Positions 44,460 through 52,954 of a stretch of 64,000 bases of DNA are shown piece by piece. Position numbers and translations under genes: made by a program. The stretch's first letter is position 1, and each line of letters opens with the position of its first letter. The notes beneath the pieces were generated by a model. It saw only the letters and a program-made list of their open reading frames with translations, did not search any database and was not told the DNA's origin. The DNA is taken from assembly GCA_016720685.1 (NCBI GenBank), contig JADKKC010000035.1:1-64000 (forward strand), in the 5' to 3' direction. This DNA is from Zoogloea sp. (lineage in GTDB: Bacteria > Pseudomonadota > Gammaproteobacteria > Burkholderiales > Rhodocyclaceae).

Positions 44460-45395
44460 ATGCATACGGTACTCGGCGCAAATGGCGTAATTGCTCAAGA
44501 ACTGTCGAAGGCGCTTGTTTCGTCTTCTACAAGAATCCGGCAGGTGAGTCGGAACCCACGGAGAGTAAATCAGACCGATGAGACGATGGTGTGCGATTTA
44601 CTGGATGCCCAGGCGACCGCCAACGCAGTTTCAGGTAGTGAAGTTGTTTATCTGGTGGCTGGTCTAAAGTACGACGCATCCGTCTGGCAAGAGCAATGGC
44701 CTCAAGTGATGCGCAATGTGATTAATGCCTGCAAGCAGCATGATGCCCGACTCGTGTTCTTCGACAATATTTATGCCTACGGGCGTGTGGATGGATTGAT
44801 GACAGAAGAAACGCCATTTAACCCAATCAGTAAGAAGGGTGAAGTCCGCGCGACGATTGCAACCATGCTACTGGACGAAATACGTAGTGGCAAACTGCGG
44901 GCAATGATCGTGCGCGCAGCTGATTTCTACGGTCCCAGTGCAGTTCAAAGCTTTCCACATGCCACCGTGTTCGAGCGCCTCAAGGTTGGAAAAGCGCCGC
45001 AGTGGATTGGCAACCCTAATACCGTGCACACTTTTACATTTACGCCAGATGCCGGTCATGCGGTAGCCGTCTTAGGCAGATCATCTGAGGCATACGGCCA
45101 GACGTGGCACCTGCCAACCACCAAGGAACTATTGACAGGGGCGGACTTTGTGCGCCTGGCATGCGAGATAGCAACGCAGCCCTACAAGCTGCAAGTGGCA
45201 CCGCGTTGGATGCTCAAACTTATGGGCATTTTCATGCCAGTGCTTCGTGAAAATGAAGAAATGATGTACCAGTTTGAACATGATTACCGCTTCGACAGTA
45301 GCAAGATTGAGTCTGCATTCCGCTTGCAAGCGACGCCATATCGTCTGGGGATCAGCGAGTCGTTGCAGTCCGGGACGCAAAACCAGGTGCAATAA
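44460..45395 (+). CDS. NAD-dependent epimerase/SDR family protein (cassette gene)
   Basis: The 311-residue protein is an extended SDR: the N-terminal HTVLGANGVIAQELSKAL is the nucleotide-binding Gly motif (GANGxI type), DNIYAYGRVDGLMTEETP is the equivalent of the Tyr active-site region, and RAADFYGPSAVQSFPHA is conserved. It resembles NAD-dependent epimerases of unknown substrate. An AGGAG ribosome binding site precedes the ATG. A complete attC site begins 4 bases after the stop, the arrangement of an integron gene cassette, and its GC content is lower than the chromosomal average. Confidence 0.88.
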   Translation: MHTVLGANGVIAQELSKALVSSSTRIRQVSRNPRRVNQTDETMVCDLLDAQATANAVSGSEVVYLVAGLKYDASVWQEQWPQVMRNVINACKQHDARLVFFDNIYAYGRVDGLMTEETPFNPISKKGEVRATIATMLLDEIRSGKLRAMIVRAADFYGPSAVQSFPHATVFERLKVGKAPQWIGNPNTVHTFTFTPDAGHAVAVLGRSSEAYGQTWHLPTTKELLTGADFVRLACEIATQPYKLQVAPRWMLKLMGIFMPVLRENEEMMYQFEHDYRFDSSKIESAFRLQATPYRLGISESLQSGTQNQVQ

Positions 45396-45398
45396 TTC

Positions 45399-45461
45399 GC
45401 CCAACATGGCGTTCGAGTGGGACGCGCTAAAAGCAGCGCGCCCCTCAACTTCGCGTTGGGC
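45399..45461 (+). other. Integron attC recombination site
   Basis: GCCCAAC (45399-45405, RYYYAAC) and GTTGGGC (45455-45461, GTTRRRY) bound a 63-bp imperfect palindrome whose inner arms pair with extrahelical bases. It is placed between the epimerase stop and the beta-lactamase ATG, as in a cassette array. Confidence 0.8.
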
Positions 45462-45505
45462 ATACGACACATGCTTTTCCATTCATTGGATAGGACTGCT
45501 TTGAC

Positions 45506-46288
45506 ATGAAAGCTTTTCTGACCGCCATAATCTTGTTGCTCGCTTCTCAAGCGCATGCGCTCGATTGGCAAGACAGCCCACAAGTTGATCAACTATTTAG
45601 CGATGCTGGCGTAAAAGGGACATTCGTTCTTTATGACGTCACCGCTCAACGTCTTACTGGACACGATCAGCGGCGGGCCAATACACGATTCGTTCCGGCT
45701 TCTACTTTCAAGATTGCCAATACCTTAGTTGGGCTGTCTGCCAAGGCGGTGAAAAACGTCGATGAAATTCTTCCCTACGGCGGAAAGCCCCAACCCATTA
45801 AGGCTTGGGAAAAGGACATGAGCCTGCGCGAAGCCATTGCTGTCTCGAACATTGCTATCTATCAGGAACTTGCTAGGCGTATAGGGCTTGAGCACATGCG
45901 CGATAGCATTTCTGGAATGAACTACGGCAACGGAGAAATAGGGAATGCAGTTGACGATTTCTGGTTAGTCGGCCCGTTAAAAATCAGTGCCATAGAACAA
46001 ACACTGTTTCTCGCCCAATTGGCTCAAGAGGCATTACCATTTCCAAAAGACCTTCAAAAGACCGTTAGCGAGATCGTTCGACTTGAGCAACAGAGCAGCC
46101 ATACTCTGTACGGAAAAACCGGCTGGGCCAACTTTCCAGACTCGGGAATCGGCTGGTGGGTCGGGTGGGCACAGAAGGGCGGCCACGTGTACGCCTTCGC
46201 CCTAAACATTGACATACAGCAAGCTGCCGATGCAAGCAAACGTGTCGAACTGGGCAAAGCCAGTCTTAAAGCGCTTGGCGTACTTTGA
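45506..46288 (+). CDS. Class D (OXA-type) beta-lactamase
   Basis: This 260-residue protein has a signal peptide at about 1-18 and the class D motifs: STFK with the nucleophile Ser (66-69), SNI (114-116, in place of the usual SxV), YGN (140-142), the omega-loop Trp in DFW (151-153) and KTG (204-206), followed by GWWVGW. It would hydrolyse penicillins; the wider spectrum cannot be judged from sequence. The gene follows an attC site, so it arrived as a cassette. I cannot match it to a named OXA variant. No attC is obvious within the 500 bases after it. Confidence 0.92.
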   Translation: MKAFLTAIILLLASQAHALDWQDSPQVDQLFSDAGVKGTFVLYDVTAQRLTGHDQRRANTRFVPASTFKIANTLVGLSAKAVKNVDEILPYGGKPQPIKAWEKDMSLREAIAVSNIAIYQELARRIGLEHMRDSISGMNYGNGEIGNAVDDFWLVGPLKISAIEQTLFLAQLAQEALPFPKDLQKTVSEIVRLEQQSSHTLYGKTGWANFPDSGIGWWVGWAQKGGHVYAFALNIDIQQAADASKRVELGKASLKALGVL

Positions 46289-46353
46289 GCGTAAGCGCTC
46301 CACAAACCCCATCCTTAAGTAATCCGCGGCGAGTCGGCATTCTGGCGCCATTC

Positions 46354-46692
46354 TTACCACTCGCGCGTACTGATTAGTTCTTCAACGTCCGCATCGAATC
46401 CGTACGCTTTCGCGATGAAATCAAAGTCTGCACCGATGCACTCCCTCGCGGCGGTCTCAAGCTCGCTGTCGTTTTCTTCAAATTCCTCCCCAAGTGCGTT
46501 GAACTCTTCGGTGGACGACTGCGTGATCTTGTACAGGGAATCTAAATCGGTCGGCAACTCAGCTTCAATGCGTTCGCACATACGCACGAGAATCTGCTGC
46601 CCCTTTTCGACAAGACTGGGGGGGAAGTACTTGTCTCTGAGCATCTCCGCGAGGAATCGGTAATCCTTCAGTTGATCGTTCGTGATACCCAT
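46354..46692 (-). CDS. DUF5713-like protein
   Basis: This 112-residue acidic protein starts MGITNDQLKDYRFLAEMLRD and contains ILVRMCERIEAELP, EEFNALGEEFEENDSELETA and GADFDFIAKAYGFDAD, matching from memory a small conserved family (DUF5713) often found on mobile DNA. The function is unknown. It is convergent with the beta-lactamase gene and may be cassette-borne in reverse orientation. Confidence 0.75.
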   Translation of the reverse strand: MGITNDQLKDYRFLAEMLRDKYFPPSLVEKGQQILVRMCERIEAELPTDLDSLYKITQSSTEEFNALGEEFEENDSELETAARECIGADFDFIAKAYGFDADVEELISTREW

Positions 46693-46774
46693 TATGGATT
46701 TCTCCTGATTTGCTTGTGTTGGCGACGGTGTCTAGATCGCGGAATGTGATCGCTGGCGGAGTCGGCATCATGCG

Positions 46775-46793
46775 GTTTAACGACCCGTTAGGC
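46775..46793 (+). other. Integron core-site-like motif pair
   Basis: GTTTAAC (RYYYAAC) at 46775-46781 and GTTAGGC (GTTRRRY) at 46787-46793 stand five bases apart. They match attC core sequences but lack the central stem, so this is a fragment or chance match. It lies between two minus-strand genes downstream of the beta-lactamase cassette. Confidence 0.3.
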
Positions 46794-47252
46794 TGCACTT
46801 GGCGACTTCGCGTTTAGCCCCGGCCACAGCGGCGGAGCGCTTGGCTTACCCTGACGGGGTGGAGTTCCAGTGACTGCCATTGCGTAGACCGCCTTGAGAT
46901 GGCGCACGAGTTGTGAACGCGCCGCTGGAGGTTTGAGGTCAGCCGGAAGGCGGCTGAGCCAATGGTCGTTGGGCCTTGCGCCTGTGCCGAGCCGCGCTGA
47001 AAGAGCGCGGCTCGTTGGCAAAGGCTTCGTTGCCATGACCTCGATGAAGTGTGCCAGTTGCTCTGGCGAACTAAACACAAGCTCGTGTGGCCCGTACTCA
47101 ACTCGCAGCAGCACGTAGCCGTGGTGAGGAATGAGGGGCGAAGCAGGTGGGTCGTAGGCTTGCGGGTTAGACGGATCTTGGGTGTGAACCCAGTACGCCA
47201 GGGGAGCGTGGCGCCAGTCCTTCTCATAGGTGAACCGGAACCGAGAGTTCAT
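46788..47252 (-). CDS. Unrecognised 154-residue protein
   Basis: The frame encodes a 154-residue protein with MNSRFRFTYEKDWRHAPLAY, LVFSSPEQLAHFIEVMATK and LPADLKPPAARSQLVRHLKA. There is no signal peptide or membrane segment. The composition is normal for a protein and the ATG begins a clean frame. I do not recognise a family. It lies in the low-GC accessory stretch after the cassettes. Confidence 0.6.
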   Translation of the reverse strand: MNSRFRFTYEKDWRHAPLAYWVHTQDPSNPQAYDPPASPLIPHHGYVLLRVEYGPHELVFSSPEQLAHFIEVMATKPLPTSRALSARLGTGARPNDHWLSRLPADLKPPAARSQLVRHLKAVYAMAVTGTPPRQGKPSAPPLWPGLNAKSPSAA

Positions 47253-47311
47253 GGATCGTGCCTAAAAATTGAGCAGTTTTGTGGTTGCACCGTGATTTAT
47301 GACATTAAGGT

Positions 47312-47464
47312 GCGATTGCCCTGCAGGTTGAAACTGCTAGTGCCGGCCTTGAGATTTTGCGCCAATACTTCGATGCAGCAGGTCAAATGTTCGAAGCATC
47401 CATTACGGTCCATCCTGCTGACCGCTTTGCGGTGACCATGAAGCTGCAACGTTCGGCTCCCTGA
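47312..47464 (+). pseudogene. UTRA-domain fragment of a GntR-family regulator
   Basis: A 50-codon frame without its own start reads AIALQVETASAGLEILRQYF, then DAAGQMFEASITVHPADRFA, and ends in a normal stop. This is the C-terminal end of a UTRA ligand-binding domain as in HutC/FarR-type GntR regulators. The DNA-binding part and most of the UTRA domain are missing. It stands alone between two minus-strand genes, so it is a truncated relic. Confidence 0.6.
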
Positions 47465-47560
47465 TGGCGGCTGTCCGGACACCTGCCAATTAGTTTCAAA
47501 GCTTGGCAAACGGCAGCTTCCTCATTCGATGAATATGTACTCCATGGCCTTAGTCGAGCA

Positions 47561-47943
47561 TCAGGTCGCGTACTGGGCAACCCCACTACCGAATGACCAA
47601 TTCTCCCTTTTGACCTCGACCAGGTTGATGAAAACATCTTCCTGCCGAACCCCCGCTTCCCGGTGGAGGCCTTCTGCGATGGTCTTGTAAAGAAGCTTCT
47701 TCTGATCCGTCGAACGTCCCTCATTGAGCGTAATCTGGATAAACACCAAGCCATCGCTTCGTTTTATCCCGAGGTACGAGGGGTCGTAGACGAAGTGGTC
47801 GTCGTCATGCTCCGTCAGAACCTGAAAATTATCCTGGTCGGGGACATTAATCGCTGATTTCATTGAATCGTAGACGACCTTGCCCAGCTTTTTGCGTAGA
47901 CAGCGTCAGGGTTCCGTTTGATATCGATACGAACGAGGGGCAT
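47561..47943 (-). pseudogene. Tautomerase family protein, one-base frameshift
   Basis: The ATG at 47941-47943, with an AAAGGA ribosome binding site, reads MPLVRIDIKRNPDAVYAK and then leaves frame at a run of five T (47889-47893, plus strand). Adding one base restores KKLGKVVYDSMKSAINVPDQ, and the rest to the stop at 47561, giving 127 residues. Pro after the initiator Met is the catalytic base of 4-oxalocrotonate tautomerase-like enzymes. A homopolymer-length error or a real lesion are both possible. Confidence 0.8.
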
Positions 47944-48103
47944 TTATTTTTCCTTTAAATGTCGTTGAGGGTCAAAGCACAAGAAGCTGCGGTGCCGGCT
48001 TGCCGGTCTATCACAGCGTTTTTTTTCTGGAGGGGCTCATGGTTTTGTCTCCTGAAAATTAAATGTCTGCCTTGGCCGGGCTGACTGCCCGGCAACGCCG
48101 TAT

Positions 48104-49120
48104 TCATTGCATCTTGATGACGATTTTTCCCTTGGCATGCCCTTGGGCAAGGTAGGTAAGCGCCTCCTTTGCCTGCGTGAACGGGAACACCTTGTCGATC
48201 ACCGGCCGAATGCGTTTTGTCTCGAGGAGTTTGCCGATTTCGCCGAGTTGCGTGCCATCCGGGCGCGCAAAAAGGAAGGAGTAGCTGACGTCCCGCTTTT
48301 TCGCCTGGCGCATGATCTTGCGGCTCATCAAGCCAAACACGAACGTCAGGACGAAGTTGAGCCCTCGAGCACGTGCGAATGCGGCGTCCAGCGGCCCGAC
48401 CAGGGAGACGATCCTGCCACCTGGCTTGAGGATACCGAGGGATTTCTCGATTGCGTCACCCTTGACGGTGCCGAGCACCGCGTCGTAGCCGCGCAGCACT
48501 TCTTCGAATTCCTGCTGCTTGTAGTCGACCACCTCGTCGGCGCCGAGGCTGCGCACCAGTTCGACGTTGCCCGTACTGGTGGTCGTTCCCACCTTGGCGC
48601 CCATGTGCTTTGCCAACTGGATCGCAAACGTACCAACACCGCCTGAGCCTGCAGGGATGAACACCTTCTGGCCGGCCCGAAGATTGGCCCGCTCCTTCAG
48701 TGCTTGCCACGAGGTGAGCCCGACCATCGGTATCGATGCCGCCTGCACGAAGTCCAGATTGGCCGGTTTCAGTGCGGCAAGGCGCTCAGGCACCACCGCG
48801 AACTCGGCAATAGCGCCCGTTCCAAGATCGAAGATATTGGCGAAGATCGCATCGCCTGGCTTGAAACGGGTCACGCCACTGCCGACCTCGGTCACCACGC
48901 CGGCCAGATCGCTGCCCAGCGTGGCCGGTAGCTGAAAATGCAGGACCGGTTTGAATATTCCCGTCAGGATCATGTTGTCGATCGGGTTAACGCTCGCGGC
49001 GTGGACCTGTACGAGCAGTTCATCAGCCTTCAACGTGGGCCGGGGAACGTCGGCGAACTCGATCTCGGGCGACTTGCCGTAGCGTTTAAAAGTGAGTGCT
49101 TTCATCGTTTGAGTTTTCAT
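48104..49120 (-). CDS. Zinc-independent medium-chain reductase (quinone oxidoreductase-like)
   Basis: The 338-residue protein is a medium-chain dehydrogenase/reductase: VHAASVNPIDNMI, LGSDLAGVVTEVGSGVTRFK and the NADPH-binding IPAGSGGVGTFAIQLAKHMG. The catalytic zinc cysteines are absent, so it is of the quinone oxidoreductase/enoyl reductase type. It is transcribed with the alpha/beta hydrolase gene 24 bases upstream, next to a divergent HxlR regulator, a common arrangement for electrophile or aldehyde stress. Confidence 0.9.
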   Translation of the reverse strand: MKTQTMKALTFKRYGKSPEIEFADVPRPTLKADELLVQVHAASVNPIDNMILTGIFKPVLHFQLPATLGSDLAGVVTEVGSGVTRFKPGDAIFANIFDLGTGAIAEFAVVPERLAALKPANLDFVQAASIPMVGLTSWQALKERANLRAGQKVFIPAGSGGVGTFAIQLAKHMGAKVGTTTSTGNVELVRSLGADEVVDYKQQEFEEVLRGYDAVLGTVKGDAIEKSLGILKPGGRIVSLVGPLDAAFARARGLNFVLTFVFGLMSRKIMRQAKKRDVSYSFLFARPDGTQLGEIGKLLETKRIRPVIDKVFPFTQAKEALTYLAQGHAKGKIVIKMQ

Positions 49121-49144
49121 CTTTGCCCTTATTTTTCTATCGGG

Positions 49145-50053
49145 TCAGTCAGCGAGGAAGTCCAGAACCGCTGGCACAAAAACCTGGTGGTGCTGAAAGA
49201 CGCCGCCGTGCCCGGAATCCGGGTAGATCGTCAGCTGAGCATTCGGCAGACGACGCGCCATGTCAGCCGAGAGGCTGCTGGCAACCATCAGGTCGTGGTC
49301 GCCGTTGGCCACGAAAACGGGTTGCGTAATGACCGAAAGGTCGTCGGGCGCGCTTAGCCCCGCTGTTCGGATGGCGTTCAGTTGAGCCCGCCGGGCTTGC
49401 AGGGAAATCGGTTGGTCGCGGTCCTTGATGCGCTCCTTCAGCCGCGAGAAGTAATCTTTCGCGGCGCCCTTGCCCTCCGGTGTACGGGGGAAGAACAGGA
49501 AATTCCTCGCGTCGCTCAGGGTGAGTGCCGCTTTGAGGTAAGCGATGACGGCGACGCGGGTGATCTCTTCAATCCCGCCGCCGCCCCGAGGCCCCGTTCC
49601 GGCAAGGACCATCCGACGCACGAGGTCGGGAGCCTGCAAGGCAATCATTTGCGCTACGCCGCCACCCAAGGAGAAGCCAAGAAGATCGACCTGCTTGAAT
49701 CCAAAAGCCCGGATGAAGGCAATGGCATCCCGTCCCATTTCCTCGATGCTGTCCGGCACCGATCCGCCCGAGGCACCTACGCCGCGGTTGTCGAACGCGA
49801 TCACCCGACGCTGTGCGGCGATGCCGTCGATAACCCGCGGGTCCCAGTCATCGAGCACGGCCATCAGGTGGTGCAGGAAAATCACTGGCACGCCGGAATC
49901 AGGGCCAAGTTCCCGATAAGCGAAAGACACCCCGCCAACCTCCATCGTGCGGGTCGGCACATCTTTCCACGTCACATGACCCATCCGGGTGGCGCTTCCG
50001 GTGCCTGATGAAATGCCTGCAACCAAGGTGATATCCATAGCGTTATTGCCCAT
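49145..50053 (-). CDS. Alpha/beta hydrolase next to HxlR regulator
   Basis: From the ATG at 50051-50053 the protein has about 302 residues. The oxyanion segment VIFLHHLMAVLDDWDP, the nucleophile Ser in LLGFSLGGGVAQM, an Asp in NGDHDLMV and a His in DSGHGGVFQHH form a complete catalytic set. It resembles haloperoxidase-like and esterase-type hydrolases. It is first in an operon with the medium-chain reductase and divergent from hxlR, which probably controls it. Confidence 0.88.
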   Translation of the reverse strand: MGNNAMDITLVAGISSGTGSATRMGHVTWKDVPTRTMEVGGVSFAYRELGPDSGVPVIFLHHLMAVLDDWDPRVIDGIAAQRRVIAFDNRGVGASGGSVPDSIEEMGRDAIAFIRAFGFKQVDLLGFSLGGGVAQMIALQAPDLVRRMVLAGTGPRGGGGIEEITRVAVIAYLKAALTLSDARNFLFFPRTPEGKGAAKDYFSRLKERIKDRDQPISLQARRAQLNAIRTAGLSAPDDLSVITQPVFVANGDHDLMVASSLSADMARRLPNAQLTIYPDSGHGGVFQHHQVFVPAVLDFLAD

Positions 50054-50096
50054 ATTCAAATCTCAGTGTGAGGTGGATTGCCTGCCACAAAGTGTT

Positions 50097-50136
50097 ACTA
50101 TCAATTTGAAACGAACAATACTACCGATTTGATGGT
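50097..50136. promoter_or_regulatory. Inverted repeat in the hydrolase-hxlR intergenic region
   Basis: ACTATCAA (50097-50104) and TTGATGGT (50129-50136) form an inverted pair with one mismatch in the 102-base divergent intergenic region. HxlR proteins bind such spaced repeats, so this is a candidate operator. Confidence 0.4.
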
Positions 50137-50155
50137 TAGTCACTACTAAAATAAT

Positions 50156-50599
50156 ATGGACAACAAAAATACTGGCAATGACCCCTGCCCGATTGCGCGC
50201 ACCCTGGCTCTCGTAGGCGACACATGGAGCATCCTGATCCTGCGGGACGCCCATGCCGGCCTGACGCGCTTCGATCAATTCCGGAAAAGCCTGGGTATCG
50301 CCCCGACGATCCTGACCCGGCGGCTGGCGACTTTAACTGAGGAGGGATTGCTGGAGAAGCGACGCTACTCGGAGCACCCGCCGCGTGAGGAATATCTGCT
50401 CACCGCTGCCGGCCGCGATTTTCTGCCGGTGCTATTCATGATTGCGGCCTGGGGACGCCAACACCGGGGCGGCGGCAAGTTGGTTCAGTTTTTTGACGCT
50501 GAAACGGGAACCGAAATTAAAGCGGTGGCCGTGGATGAAGTCACCGGAGCGAAGATCGGGACTCGCCCCATGCGCATGGTCACGCCCGATGAAAACTGA
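50156..50599 (+). CDS. HxlR-family transcriptional regulator
   Basis: The 147-residue protein is a winged-helix HxlR regulator: CPIARTLALVGDTWSILILR, then TRFDQFRKSLGIAPTILTRR and LEEGLLEKRRYSEHPPREEY-like wing. The single Cys near the N-terminus (in DPCPIARTL) is the redox-sensing residue of the YodB/HypR/QorR type. It is divergent from the hydrolase-reductase operon, which it likely represses until an electrophile or disulfide stress occurs. Confidence 0.9.
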   Translation: MDNKNTGNDPCPIARTLALVGDTWSILILRDAHAGLTRFDQFRKSLGIAPTILTRRLATLTEEGLLEKRRYSEHPPREEYLLTAAGRDFLPVLFMIAAWGRQHRGGGKLVQFFDAETGTEIKAVAVDEVTGAKIGTRPMRMVTPDEN

Positions 50600-50637
50600 C
50601 CGGTAATTTGACATACCAGATTGCCACTTACGTTTTA

Positions 50638-50683
50638 GGGAAAAAAGCCGCGAGGGCCGCTGAGTTTTTCAACGCCCTGTTAG
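50638..50683 (+). repeat. Solo right-end remnant of an insertion sequence
   Basis: The stretch from GGGAAAAAAGCCGCGAG to TCAACGCCCTGTTAG nearly repeats 61700-61747, where the same sequence forms the right end of an IS remnant with the 15-base terminal repeat TCAACGCCCTGCTAA. Here the other end is missing. In the gene-free 50600-50989 interval I see nothing else convincing. Confidence 0.55.
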
Positions 50684-50989
50684 AAGCCGCGTTCCCCCTA
50701 TGGGGGAATGCGGGATTCTTCTGCAGGTGCTTATGGCAACGGTTAACTATGCTCAAAATGGTGGACAACCTACTTCAGACCTTCTTCGCAGTGACAACTG
50801 TGTGCCCAAACCGGAAGTAGCCAGTTTGGGAAAGCGGACCGTCAACGTTGGTGTATGCGCTTCGGTAACTGGCTAAAGAAGGAAGCAACGCTATCCGCGT
50901 TCTAGCTTTCTTTCTATTGACCATCCTGTTTTATCTTGATTCTAGTAAACAAAGCCCCCCGGCAAGCAACAGGCTTGGCTATCAAATGG

Positions 50990-52954
50990 CTATTGTCTAG
51001 CCGAATTCTGCGCATAGGCAACGGAGATCATCCGAGAAATATTGGCCAGATGGCAACTGTCCTCATCAAGGCTGTCGGCAGCGGCGTGCATAGGATGCTC
51101 CAGCGCTTTGCCTGCTGTACGCGGAGCCGCAACCAGGTTGTCGGTAAGTTTGCGTTTGTTTGCTTCCGGAACCGGGAAAACCTTGCCTTCAAATACGGTC
51201 CCCCATACCTGAATGTCTTTGAGTCGCTTCGGTTCTACCTGATACGGGTCTTGTTCAAGCACCGTAAAATTGGCGATTTTTCCCGGCTTGATGCTGCCCA
51301 ACAATTCCTCCTTGCGCCATGAATAGGCGGCTTCGATGGTGATGGCACGCAGTGCGACGTCGACCGAAACGCGCTGTTGGGGCGCTGCCACTCGGCCACT
51401 GGGCGTTATCCGATTGACGCCCGTCCAGGCCAGGTACAGCGGGTCTGAGGGCGCCATCGGCAAATCGGAATGGAAAGACAGGTGCGGGGTATGTTTCAGA
51501 ATGGACGCCGAGCGCACCATCAGATCGGCTCGCTTCTTGCCAAGACCTTCGGCGTACTTGTCGGCAAACCCGACCGGGTAATACGGGTTGACGCTGAAAA
51601 TAGCCCCACTCTTGGCCAGGCGTGCAATCTGCGTTTCTGTCGAATTTGCAAAATGAACGACCACAAAGCGATGGTCCGGGCGCGGATTCTCCTTCAAGCG
51701 TTTTTCCAGGGTCGCCAACACGACCTCTGAGCCAAGATCGCCATTGACGTGGATGTGCAGCTGGTATCCCGCGTCCCAGAACAGTTTGGCACGGCGTTCA
51801 AGGTCGTCCGGGTTGATCAACCATTCGCCGTGATGCCCGTCGGTATAGGGCTCCTTCATCTGCATCAGCTGCGAAATGATTGCACCATCGGCAAACAACT
51901 TGATCTGCTTTGGGAAGAACATCAACTTCTTGCCTAGTGCTTCGGGCGACGAGGCGATGGTTTGTTCGACCACATCCAGTGCACGGTCCATGCCGACCTG
52001 ATCGACAATGCCACGGCCATCGGCAAGGAAGGTCGAATACATCGGCGCGTCATCGGCACCCAGAATCGTTTCGTAAAGTTTCCACATTTCCGGGGTGACG
52101 ATCGCCCCCGGTTCGTTATAAGCCGTCACCCCGTTGGCATGCTCATAGGCCACCATCTGCTTGAGGCCGAAGGTCAAGCGTTCCGGCGTAGCAACCAGTT
52201 TGAGGAAGCGCGGCATGACGACGGTGCTCATGAACCCCTGCTCCCAGAAATGCCCCTCGGCGTAATTGGCCATCTTGCTCGCGGCCCCCTTGTTTTCGAC
52301 ATCTTCCGGCGTAATGTTCAGGCGCTTGAGGGCGGCGGTATTCAGGATCACCTCATGGCAGGAACGTTGCCAGATCACAATCGGGCGAGAACTGCTTATC
52401 TTGTCGAGCGCGGCGCGGTCAAGATCGCCGTGCCATAGTTTGTGATATCCCCAGCTGATCAACGGTTCATCCGGGGTTTTCAGGTTTTGCTCGGCGCTCT
52501 TCAAGCGCGAGACATATTCATCGGGCGTGTTGGCCGCCTTGATCGTACGGCCGGGCAAGGACCAGTCTTCTGTAGCGATGATTTCAGTGGCGAGTGTCAG
52601 GGCGCCAAGCACCGGGTGCAGATGCTGGTCGATGAAGCCCGGCATGACGATCTTGTCCAGGAAGCTGTTGTCGATTCGAAATGCGCGTTGTCCAGCCATC
52701 GCGCGCAACTGTTCAACGGTGCCCACCCCCAGGATACGCTTGCCGCTGACCGCTACGGCTTTGGCTGTTTTCTGGTCTTTCTCCATCGTGATGATTTTTT
52801 TCGCCGGGAATATCACGATTTCTACCGCAGCTTGATTCGACAAAGGGGAGAGCGCGCTCCCCAGCGATTTGTTCATGCCGCCGTCTGCCAGAACACCGCC
52901 CGAAACGCCAGACAGTGCAAGAGCGGAAACTAATTGCCTCAATGAATTCTTCAC
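50990..52954 (-). CDS. Exported amidohydrolase family 3 protein (YtcJ-like)
   Basis: A GTG at 52952-52954 with a GAGGT ribosome binding site gives 654 residues. A signal peptide covers about 1-24. The metallo-dependent hydrolase core has the metal-binding HLH of VMPGFIDQHLHPVLGAL, HIHVNGDLGSEVVL, HFANSTETQ and the final Asp in HSDLPMAPSDPLYL; GKIANFTVLEQDPYQV is the C-terminal composite domain. YtcJ-like enzymes hydrolyse amides or lactone-like bonds; the substrate is unknown. Its start overlaps the stop of a small upstream frame (GTGA). Confidence 0.88.
   Translation of the reverse strand: MKNSLRQLVSALALSGVSGGVLADGGMNKSLGSALSPLSNQAAVEIVIFPAKKIITMEKDQKTAKAVAVSGKRILGVGTVEQLRAMAGQRAFRIDNSFLDKIVMPGFIDQHLHPVLGALTLATEIIATEDWSLPGRTIKAANTPDEYVSRLKSAEQNLKTPDEPLISWGYHKLWHGDLDRAALDKISSSRPIVIWQRSCHEVILNTAALKRLNITPEDVENKGAASKMANYAEGHFWEQGFMSTVVMPRFLKLVATPERLTFGLKQMVAYEHANGVTAYNEPGAIVTPEMWKLYETILGADDAPMYSTFLADGRGIVDQVGMDRALDVVEQTIASSPEALGKKLMFFPKQIKLFADGAIISQLMQMKEPYTDGHHGEWLINPDDLERRAKLFWDAGYQLHIHVNGDLGSEVVLATLEKRLKENPRPDHRFVVVHFANSTETQIARLAKSGAIFSVNPYYPVGFADKYAEGLGKKRADLMVRSASILKHTPHLSFHSDLPMAPSDPLYLAWTGVNRITPSGRVAAPQQRVSVDVALRAITIEAAYSWRKEELLGSIKPGKIANFTVLEQDPYQVEPKRLKDIQVWGTVFEGKVFPVPEANKRKLTDNLVAAPRTAGKALEHPMHAAADSLDEDSCHLANISRMISVAYAQNSARQ

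Noticed and set aside
45274..45592. Short frames over the attC site
   Set aside because: They arise from the attC palindrome and antisense of the cassette genes.
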